Below the pieces are notes generated by a model. That model was not told the origin of the DNA and did not search any database. It saw only the letters and a program-made list of their open reading frames with translations. Below, in pieces: positions 1-25,000 of a stretch of 64,000 nucleotides of DNA. The stretch lies in assembly GCA_037783415.1 (NCBI GenBank), contig JAZGTN010000044.1, positions 2,241,501-2,305,500 on the forward strand, given 5' to 3'. Both the position numbers and the translations under genes were made by a program. Numbering within the stretch: the first letter of the stretch is position 1; each line of letters starts with the position of its first letter. Source of the DNA: Leptasterias polaris (Eukaryota; Echinodermata; Asteroidea; Forcipulatida; Asteriidae).

Positions 1-14479
<14,479 letters not shown>

Positions 14480-14599
14480 GAGACGGACATTATTTAGATT
14501 GAGATTATTTAACGTTCCATTCGGGCTGCCACCGTGAAGCTCAATAGAAAATTGACAGCCGTAAGTGAAAGAACAACAAAATGAGGACAAAAATACAAA

Positions 14600-14611
14600 A
14601 ATAAAAATAAA
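14600..14611 (+). promoter_or_regulatory. Candidate polyadenylation signals of the ABCC gene
   Basis: AATAAA at 14600-14605 and again at 14606-14611, about 120-130 nt after the stop. Position is reasonable for a short 3' UTR, but the local A-rich composition weakens the call. Confidence 0.45.
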
Positions 14612-16347
14612 CAAAATAACAAACAAACAATACGCCCAGTATCACCCCTGCCCACCCCCCCCCCCCCACCCCAAAACAAAAAACAAACAAAGGTGGCACG
14701 GGCCGAGCGTCAGTGCCTGTGATGTGCGACGACAGGAACTTTGTTTCATTGATTCATTTTCAAGGGGATTAGAAAAAACGGCTCATGTATAAACTTATGC
14801 TTGTACTGCATCCATATAAACTTAATAGGCTTATCTTGTTTAAACAAAAACATTTAATTTTTGTTTGTTTGTTTGTTTGTTTGTTTGTTTGTTTGTGTGT
14901 TTGTTTGTTCCTTTTGTTTCTTTGTTTTTTGTTGCTGGTAGGAGTAGCGTCGTGTAGATCGTTTTTTTAAAACGTTTCATGTTAAAAAACTTTCAAAATA
15001 CTTTTTTTAGATCAATATAAGAAAGCCAATTAGCGCCAATAAAAGATAAATTTAATACGGGTCAATTTAAAACCCGTTTGACCTTCACGAATCTGCGTAA
15101 GGGGTTTCTAAAAAGTTAACATCAAAAAAGCTTCCTTGTCCCAGAGTTTTAATTTGTTTTTAATAATAATTAACACACTTTGGCGTATTTTTTTTAAAAG
15201 CTAAAAACTAATTTCATAAAATTGTAATGATTTATTTTTGTTGTTCAGATTTTGTCATGAGATAAATTATAATTTAAAACAAAGATTTGATTTCAGAAAA
15301 TAAAAATGTTCTTCGTTTGACGTGTTTTCTCGTTCGGATACGCGCGAGACTTGCACAGTCTATTACGGATTCATAGTCCGCTATTAATACGGGTTTCAAT
15401 CCGTCATTAGATATTTCAAAAACCGTTAATACGGATTCACAATTTCGAATCGCGAATCCCTAATATAACGGATTGGAAATTGATTTGTTGTTTGTGGTAA
15501 TAGGCTTTCGTACAACTGAACTGTTTAGTTTCATAGTCCGTTAGGATAAACGGTTTTCAGAGGTTAATGTATTGAAGAACACGGTTCCATCTAAATCGGT
15601 CGATGCTAAAAAGTTGTATTTTGCCTTTTTACAGTACGAGTCTTCAATTGCCAGCAGTTTAGCATTACTATTTTCGGAGTTTGTATTTCCTCCTTTTTTC
15701 AAAGCGTCTTCGTTGTCGGATGATTTAAAAAATACTGCTGGGAAAGTTAATGACATGCAGTGAACACCTTCCTCCCTGCATGGTATATTAAGCATAAATT
15801 ATAGGCCCAACTATTTGTTTGGTCAAAAACATAGTTTCTCTACATACACATTAATAAATTAAAACTATTGAATGCAAAAGATTACGTGAACATTTCCAGT
15901 AGTCTTTATTTTCTGTTCGTGTTTGTTAATCGCAGAGCATTATATTTTTCATGAATTTTCTCGTTTAGAAATGATTAATACCGTACCCACAAGATGGTAA
16001 AAAGACAAAACAAAACAAAACAAAAACAACTAAAGCCACAAAACATAAATCAATACACAATAAAACTAGAGACTACAGTTTTGTCTGCATACAAAAAACA
16101 CAAACACAACACACACACACACACACACAACCTTACGGATCGGGTTTGTGCGGTCCAAATATCGTTCTTTTTCCCCTTTTCCCCAAAATTCCGCTCCAAT
16201 TATGAACACCAGCGATCCGAATTGTGGGGTTTAACAGACCCCCAACCAGGGGCTGTGTGGCAGATAGGTAAGTGTAACCCTGCAGTCGGGAACCTCCGGT
16301 TGTCCTTATTTAGTTCGTCTTTTTGGCAACCGCACCCATCGGTTTTG

Positions 16348-16440
16348 TACACACTTTCCAACTGGGGACTTTCCCCCAACTGGAGATCCTTTTTGTCCCT
16401 TTTTTATAAAAGGAGTCCCCAATTTGAAAGTGTCCCACAA
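16348..16440. repeat. Small foldback upstream of PIX
   Basis: ACACTTTCCAACTGGGGACT pairs with AGTCCCCAATTTGAAAGTGT about 50 bases later, with one or two mismatches. The loop includes tttttataaaag. Confidence 0.5.
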
Positions 16441-16572
16441 ACGCACACGCAAACACGCCGAGGCTTGCGCCACAAGAGGGCGCAATTTAGGGCAATGTTG
16501 CTTGCAACCGATCTCTCAAAATAAGGGCTTATAACCCGCGCGCAATCAACTACTAATTAAGTTAAAGACGTC

Positions 16573-16586
16573 AGCTGACGTCAGCT
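16573..16586. promoter_or_regulatory. Perfect 14-bp palindrome with CRE/MARE consensus
   Basis: AGCTGACGTCAGCT contains the full CRE TGACGTCA (16576-16583) and differs from the CRE-type Maf recognition element only at the outermost bases. A second ACGTCA half-site is directly upstream (16568-16573). It lies about 1 kb before the candidate PIX promoter. Function is inferred. Confidence 0.4.
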
Positions 16587-17599
16587 TTAAGTGGCTCTGC
16601 ATTTTTCTCAGAAAATAACGACCCATAAGTGATAAAAACTTCTCACCACAGCCTCTTTTCCATGTTTTTGGCAAACATGGTGATGACAATTAATTGTTTC
16701 TTCACAATGCTCAAATGGGTACTATAAGTATAATGCATTTTTTTAAATGAAATTTAACATGGGATATGTCATTGTATTATCTTGGGGCCTAATGATTGAA
16801 TTAATATGTATAAAAATAACCCACAGAGTTAAATGTTTGTTGTGAACATTCTTCGTACTAACAGTATTTTTTATTAAATATGACGTTAAGGTGTGAGTAA
16901 CTGCCCACTGCCGTAAAAGTTATTGATCCATGTGAGAGAGGGCCCCTGTGTTACGCCCCATTGGTCCACCAATGAGGGTCGAAGAACGAGCTGCTAAAAA
17001 TGTTTGTTTGTCTGTTTGTTACTTTTAAACAAAGCATGAAGTTTTCCCAACGATATTATTTCCCCCCCCCCTGCACAAATCTTACAAACATTGTTTTCAT
17101 TTACCAATTTGTGCTAAACACCAAAACGTAGTCGCCGGTTTCATGCGTGTGTTCGGTGTGTCGACTTTGTGACTTGTTCATAAATCATGAAATTCAACAT
17201 CCAGGGTGTCGAGTTTGTTGATTTCAATTTGACCATAATCATGTAAGTATAGTTGGTGCCGAGTTTGCATGTGCTGAAAATAAACCGGATGCCGCTTATC
17301 CGCAAATACATACGCCTTTAAGAGCCCAAGATATAGCATCCACTGCAGTAAAATTGGGCGCCCGTAAAGGTCAAAGTCTGGTTTGTCAGCGCACACAACG
17401 CAGCGGGTGGAACTAATTCGAGCCGAGAGAGCACGAAGTGTTGTTGTAGTTTTCTGGACTTTTTCAGCCAAATATGCTGCCATTGAGGACATATACCACA
17501 TGCAACCTTTGTTGGAGCTTAAGAGGTGACATTATGGTGTCTATATTTCACACTACGTCAACGTTCTGAATCAAACTTTTAAGAAAGTTACTGGAAGGT

Positions 17600-17689
17600 T
17601 TTTTCTAGGAGCGGGCGGCCATTTTCTTCTGTTCATATCGCGGTGTGCACAAACAACTTCCGGAAACTTCAGTACATAGTATTTCATCG
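17600..17689 (+). promoter_or_regulatory. Candidate promoter / noncoding first exon of the PIX gene
   Basis: A GC-rich patch has GGGCGGCCATTTTC (17613-17626, YY1-like), a perfect ETS/NRF2-type ACTTCCGGAA (17656-17665) and a consensus-like donor catcg|gtaggt at 17690. YY1 plus ETS close together is usual in animal housekeeping promoters. If right, this exon splices to the acceptor at 18660-18661. No transcript evidence is available. Confidence 0.35.
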
Positions 17690-18661
17690 GTAGGTTCAAA
17701 CATCCTTGCTCTATGGTTCAAATCAGTCATTCAATTATTTTCAATATTAAGTAAAGTTTCTTTTGAAAAAACAAAAGACACGGATGAAAAGTCACTAAAG
17801 TAGAAATGGAATTATTGCACTTTGGTGTAGCTTCAAAGTTCAGGTGTCACTTTCTTAGGTTTAGGAGGTTACGTTATTATACTAGGAAGTGACAACAAAA
17901 CAACTTGAACAGGATGGTGATGTTTTTGAAACATGGAATTATAACTTTACCATGTTTACTTAGTTTGTTGCTTTTTTTATAACACTAAAAACAGCACAGT
18001 CCGGTACATCTACATGTATTCTGAAACTCTGCCTGTGGTACCTCAAGTACATTAAACATTTGTCTTGCAAAGTGCACATTTTTTGTATGTGACTGTTCTA
18101 ATTTCTGCATAATTAATTTTTGTGTCAGTGTCACAGTCGAGTGGGCATCTTGTACTTTGTAGCTTTTTGCTATTTCAAAAGAATTGTTCACTATATTAAT
18201 GTTATCAATTGTGATAAAAATGTCACTAAACTGAAAATAAACAGCTGATGGCATAAAAATGCAAACTGCTGTTGTCGTGAAAATGCATGACAATTAAGTA
18301 TCTTTAAATAAAACACATAAATGCAAAGTGCAAAACTGTCTAAAGTTATTTTTTTATTTCTTGAAAATTTTGTCTGAAAGGATTTGGTTATTTTCAGATC
18401 CAAAGCTATCTATTGGCCCAATGCACCCAATATATATATCTCAATGGTTCTTTCACACAACCTGACCGAACACAATGCGCCCTGCAGAAGAATACATTGC
18501 TTTTGATTGAACGTGCTCACTTGCCTGTAACCAGTGTGTGCAGTTAAACAGTCATTGGTTTATAACCACCGTTACTGGATCTATCCAGATCCAAATAATT
18601 TAGTATCATTCACTGATTGTTCGACCTTTATTTATATTTTCCTTTTCACTCGATTCAACAG

Positions 18662-18803
18662 AGATGCTCAACAAAGTGGCTCACCTCACCATCCGCTGAC
18701 CTCAAGGGATGACCTGGTGTACAGTGGTATCTACGTAACCCTGATCTAGTGCTCCTACAGCCACCCCATCACTAAAAGGGGGGTAGGCAAACCCCCAGCC
18801 AAC
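18662..18803 (+). other. 5' leader of PIX coding exon 1, with two upstream ORFs
   Basis: A strong acceptor (long pyrimidine tract, ttcaacag) ends at 18661. The 142-nt leader has two short ORFs before the main start: 18664-18699 (11 codons plus stop) and 18709-18738 (9 codons plus stop). Confidence 0.5.
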
Positions 18804-19017
18804 ATGACCACCATGAATGACTTCATGGCTGACTGGACAATCAAAGTCGTCAAGGCTCGCTTCGACTTCAAAGGAGACGGGGAGGACACTCTCCCCTTCA
18901 GCAAGGGGGATATTATATCGGTGACGCAAATCGTCGATGGGGGTTGGTGGGAAGGAATGAGTAATGGACAAGTTGGATGGTTCCCGAGTAATTTCGTTAG
19001 AGACATCAAACCAGTTG
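18804..19017 (+). CDS. ARHGEF7: PIX coding exon 1: SH3 domain
   Basis: MTTMNDFMADWTIKVVKARF through GWFPSNFVRDIKPV; a whole SH3 in one exon with the ALYDF-like ARFDF, the WW pair and the PSNFV end. Context aacATGa is a fair start. Donor ttg|gtaagt, phase 1. Confidence 0.93.
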
Positions 19018-22000
19018 GTAAGTGTCACGGTTCCAGAAGACTTAAACAAAACCCCAGTGTTATGGACTCCCTGTTTTAAACTGAATGCTGTGATTAGTCG
19101 GGCATTTTGCATAAACCCCCTGCACTGATGTCACACAGACATTTAAGCACTGCCTTCTCACGGTCTGCCATTTTGGAGGACAAATTGCATGGTGCACGCC
19201 TCTCTGTACAGTAACATTAAGGAAACCTGACTCGGTATTTTTCATGGACAAATCATGATGTGTTTGAGGTACATTGTAGCTTTTGTAGTTTGAGAGGCAA
19301 TGACAAATAAAGTTCCTTCTTAATCTTACACAACAAAAAAACTCATCAAGCAAACTCAGGTCTTGGAATTTCATCTTTGAGAGGGCAAGGCCATTTTCAT
19401 TTTGCAAAGGGCACTTCCATTGGAAAATTTGAAAGTCTGTATGGGAAACTTTGGAAGGGGCACCAAGGCCAAGACCAGGGTAATGGAGGCCATGGTCCGC
19501 TTGTAATTCCGGGGGTGCTATTGTTACACTGACCACAGGTACATGTACTTATCAGTCATCTAGTTAAATTATGAATTATGATTTTCTGAATTACAGTGAT
19601 GGGCTCGATTTACACATGTAGACACTTCATGTAGCCCGTCGTACAATCACTAGTCAAGAGTGCTGCGGGCTAATCAAACATGCTTCTACATGGGGTGTGT
19701 GTACACAAATGTAGGTACATGTTTTTAGCCCGACGGGCTTGTCAGAAATTACCAACTTCTTAATGCACTTGCACATTGCTACACTTTTGATGCACTTCCA
19801 ACGTAAAAAAATACACTCGAAAAGTGTCGTATTGAAATGCAGACCACATTGCGATCACAACGCACGATTCCTTGTGACACACACAAGCATATCGTTTCCA
19901 ATTTACAGGCTTGTAAACTTGTATTGTAGTCGTTGTTATTTCATTCAATCATTTGGCTTGTCAAGTAAAAAAGTTAGCGCAAGGCCTGCAGTGTTTCCCT
20001 TGCCCATTCTGACATGAACTGGCCCACCTTAATACCTTCAGTGACCACTTCACTAATTTTTGGGGAATGCACCGCTGTAGAGATTTGCCATACAGGAAAT
20101 ACTTTTCTGAAAAATGTTCCTTGTGTGTCATTAGGCCAAGTAAAAAAAAATACCAGTTGATCGTCCCCGCCCGCATCCTTTTTGGGGGCCGCATCCTTTT
20201 TTTTATTTTTTTTTATTTTCGATTTTTCCTTTTAAAAAAATAAATAAATAAAATAAAAAAATTGTATTTTTTATTCCACCCTTGACATATAAATTGTTGA
20301 TGTAAACTTACCTCATGCATCAAATAGATATAAAGGAAGTTAGCGGTGATTTCAAACTGAAGAATTGGTGGCCAGTTTGAATTGAAATGCTTGGCGGCCA
20401 TCTTGGAAAAAAAATTAAAAATTAAAAATTAAAAGGCCCTCATCCTCCTCTTTTTGGAAAAATCAGGACGATCAACTGAGTAATTTTTTATTATTTGGCC
20501 TTAAATGAGCTTTTACCTTTGCCTCTTCATGCATGCGTTGTATACATACTTTAACTTAAGAACTTTCAATTTGGATACAAGGAAGAACTTAAAAGATTCA
20601 TCCCACATTTATGTCAGGCTGCGTGACTTTTGCTTCAATCATCAATTTGATCAAAAAAATAACATACAGTACATGTAAGTGGTGTTTGAAGCTTTGCATG
20701 GTGTGGAAAATAAGAAATAACTATAAATAGTAAAGTTGCAGGTACAACTACTGTATGTGTACAATCTCTTTTGGGAGGAGTGTTGGCTCTAAAAAGAGCC
20801 GGTGTAGTCTTGACGTTTTCGAACAAGAGAAGAAAAAAGAAAAGAAAAAAAGGCGAGCAGAGTATACTGTTTGAAATGTCGAGACCACACCGGCTCTTTT
20901 CAGACTTCAGAGCCAACTCTCCTCAGAAAAGAGATTTACATGGTTGTACCCACAAGTTTACTATTTATAGTTATTTCTTCAAAACATGTTTATCATGTTC
21001 TGTCTTTTTAGCTGTTTCCTTGACCTGTCCTTTTTGCATGTGTGCATATATATGTGTCAAGAATTCACAAGTTGGGTGTGTAGAAGGAATCGTTTGTGTC
21101 AGACTGCATTACACATACATAGTACATGTACATGTACATGTACATGTACCTTTGCTTCATCATACATTTCATTTCGTAAGTTTCAATTGTTACCAGCGCA
21201 CTAAGTGCATTCAGCAAGGGGAAAAAACTTTCAGCATAATGTAAATTGTCAAGTCATGAAAATCATTCACAAAGCCAGATTTCTCACGCTTGGAAAGTCA
21301 ATGAAACGTACTTGAGAACATTCTGTAATGTACATGTACACATGTACATGTACTTGTACTGTGACATTGCCCATCATCAACTTAACAGTAATGACTATGG
21401 TATCCTAACTGACTCATCGATTGGATCAATGTGGCTTAAACTTGACATGTTGAGGGCATGCTACCTATGTATCTGTGTTGATGCCCATTAACAAAAAGAA
21501 AAAAATTGAACATTGGTTTGCTACTGTGTAATGTACATACTGCACACAAGTACCCTTTCATTCTATTTGGTGGGACACGCCTTGCGTGTTGACCATTATT
21601 TTGCCATGTAATTTCTGCCACGATGCTCCAAATCTTAATATAGGACAGGCGCCTGTCCAATGTGGATAATTACTGGACACTTCATAGCACCGTTTCCAAA
21701 CTAATAGTACCCCGCCCGTTTATCCAAATTAGGCAAGGTTGTGTCACTATGGACAAGGTTGGTGTCTACATGAAGTCGTCCATGTTGTTTAGAAGAGTTA
21801 AGAATTTTCAAATGAAAAGCATCTACATGTTTAGTGTGAGTTATTATTTATTTTTAAATGCTTTTCGTTTATGAAATCTGGCTCAGATTCCATTTTCACT
21901 CGGCTTCACCTCTTGAAGTGGAAATGTATGAGTAAGTGTTTGTATCTAGTTACTATTTCTCTCAGATATTAAATCGTTAGGAACATGCAAAGACATTGTG

Positions 22001-25000
22001 CATTCAAAGGTAAGAGCAACATGCATGCTTTAACCACTTCACATCGGATGAAGGGAATGCACTTCAAGTTTTTCCAAACTGGCTTTTTTTACCCTCGGAA
22101 CTCGTGACTTTTTTGGTACACCATTATAAAAGACAGAAAAATTCACGTCAAATGTATTTGACAAACTTCAGTACTTTTTTATTAACAAAGTACTGGATAA
22201 TAAGTTTACAAATTTCACTCCATAATAACAAACTCAAATTTGATATCAGACAAAAAAAGTTCTTTGTTTGATGTGTTCGCTCCTTTCGAGCAAGACTTAC
22301 ACAGTCTATAATTAGTTTAAAAACAAAACAATTTTACCAACATACATGACGTGTCTGCCCAGTCCAGTGTATAAAAAGTATCATTAAAGTCAACCTACAT
22401 GTAGTAAAACAAAAGCAGCACTAGACATGATTGGTTTTAAAATACAAATTTGCTTTCATTGCAGTGCAGAGACAGCTGATTGACGTCAGTGTCTGATCAC
22501 TTCCTGGTTCATCCAGTAATGATTATACCATGGGGCTATACAGTTTACTGCTGAATGGTTATGCCCAAACAAGGATGTGAAAGTTTGTAGCCTACATGTA
22601 CCAAGTACAGCATTGATACAGTCAATGTATCAATCATACTGTATGTACACACAGTTTTTAGTGTAAAGTACATGTATGTACATGTGGATGACTTCAAAGT
22701 GTGTAAATTTGTAGGTATTGTACATGTAGTGTGTACTACATGTACAAACAAGGTGTACATGTTTATGTGTGCCGGTACATGTACTGTGTAGTTGATACAT
22801 GTAAATGTGTGTGATGTACATGTAAGCTATTGCTACACAATCTTCTGCCACTTTTTCACTGTACATGTACCGTTCATAAAATATTCCTTTCCCTATGTTA
22901 CCATCTTAGCATGGACAGTTTTCCCCACACACAACCACCATGGAGGAAGCATGGAGGAAGGAAGTCCTCCATGCATGCCACAACCAAATGCAAGTTGCCA
23001 AACCATAACATTCTGTATTTTGATTACAAAATGATAGCCTACAAGTTTTCAAAGCCTTCATGTACATGTACATGTACATGTACATGTACATGTAGCCTAC
23101 ATGTATCTGAAAGTTGTACACGCACAATGTACATTTCGTACCAATGTTCATTTTTGTGAACACGATGCTTACAAGTATGTATCATTGTGTGCTGCGTACA
23201 TGTTTATTATTGAGAAATGTATTGTGTTGATCTGATCACATGTACACTGCATAAATTTATTAGACAGGTCTACAATACATGTACTGGGTTACCTGGGTCA
23301 AATTTCATGGCTTTGCTTACCCAGAAATTGTGCGCTTACAGCACCCTGTAAAGCGCACCATTTTATGGGTCTTAAGCGCAGAATTCCATGGTTAGCAGAG
23401 CCATAAAATGTGGGCCCTGGTCATTAGTGAAGTTGAATTAATAATTGCTGACCCAGACAGTGTATTGGGGAAAAAAAATAGTTTTAATGATTGTAACAGC
23501 CAGTGGAATGCTACATCCCGGCATGGGTTGTGTCTCGTGTATGTGTGCAACATTGGGTGAAGTCTCATTCTAGTGTATGTAAACTGTACAGTATGTAGTA
23601 GCTTTCAATTCAAGGATAAAAGGATATGGTGTCATAAAATTGACCTGTAAAAATAGTAAACTGGGGGACCTGTTTTTTTTTAGTAACATTTTTTAAAGGA
23701 TGAATGTTTTGTTAGGTATTGTCCCTGTGAACTACATTGTACAGATGCATGTCATAATGTACTACATGTACATAAGTACAAATGTCTGTGTACACAGTAT
23801 GGGTGTCATGCTTCAAACTCAACACAAAACACATTCATGTACAATCCCAATGATGTACATTAATGTATCCTACAACCAATGTACATGTAGGCCTACATAA
23901 TGTCCTGCCCTGCATATATCTACCTACATGTACATGTAGTAGAGCTAAAATTATACTTTACTTGTCATACAATGTAGAGTTACAGTACATGTACATTCAA
24001 TGTATAATGAAAAGAGTAGATCTATGTGATAGAGGGCAGACAAAAACTGGCAGGGCCCGGCAAGAAGTGCAGTTTTTGCCTAAATCATGTAAATTGAGAG
24101 AATGTTGGTATCAGTGTCGGGCATCAGTTCACACAGCCAACATTTTCTAAGAGGACATTCATTTTGCAATCTGTAATATGAATGTTCCCATGGTTCCAGT
24201 GAGTGCCCCCTACAAATGTACATGTAGATGTAGCTACATGTACATACACTGGTACAGTTGTACATAACATGTATGACAGTGCTGTAATTTCCTGCGGATA
24301 AGGCGCTCGGCGTATAAGGCGCAGTACCTCAAATTACCAAAATAAGATTCAAGGCTTAACAGATAAGGCACCCCGCCACATAGGGCGCAATATATCTTTC
24401 ACATTAAACACGCTCGCGAAGTCTCATACTGCTTGTACATCAACACATACAGGGGTCATTGTGATACACAACGAGCGCGTGCAGATACACGTTTTTCCAA
24501 CGTTTCCCAATGAATTGGCTGCTAGTCTTCGCTATCTCGCTTTTTTGAATACTACAATACATGCAAGGACCAACAAACGCTAGAGGGCGCTTTCTTAATA
24601 ATGCTTTCACATTACAAAAACGACTTGTTTAATAAAGACTAGTACCTGTCATGTGATTTAGCAGTGTACTGTGTGCAGCGTTGATCGTTGCTCATTCGCG
24701 ACGTTATTGTTATTATTATTGTGGGCAGCAGCATGGCCAGGTACTTCGTTCTTCGGTAAGTTTCGTCAAAAATGTGAACGGTGTACATGTAGGTTTTATT
24801 TTAAGAAAAATGTGACATGTAGATTTACCCTGGACGAAATAAAGAAACTATTTTGCAGTATAAATGTAAGATTTCACATTGTAATCATCACAATGAACTC
24901 AACTGAAATCAGATACATGTAAGGCGCATCGGAAGGTAAGACGCAGTGACTTTTTTTTACCATTGAAAGTCAGATAAGACGCGTCTTATCCGCAGGAAAT

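Larger units (their letters stand above)
14480..18661. other. Intergenic gap between the ABCC and PIX genes
   Basis: AT-rich with simple repeats: poly-C (about 14650), (TTTG)n 14860-14900, (AC)n 16107-16129. It also has a run of related motifs of the type TACGGATTCATAGTCCG (15360-15545), a small foldback (16348-16440), a CTCF-like site (16470-16483), a CRE-like palindrome (16573-16586) and a candidate promoter near 17600. A 107-codon open frame on the minus strand (17178-17501) resembles nothing I know. Confidence 0.6.

Noticed and set aside
17178..17501. 107-codon minus-strand open frame in the intergenic gap
   Set aside because: No recognisable domain or splice context; kept only as a remark in the gap entry.
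14480..18661. CH-domain exons of a longer PIX isoform
   Set aside because: I looked for the CH motifs upstream of the SH3 exon and saw none; only the short N-terminus is supported.
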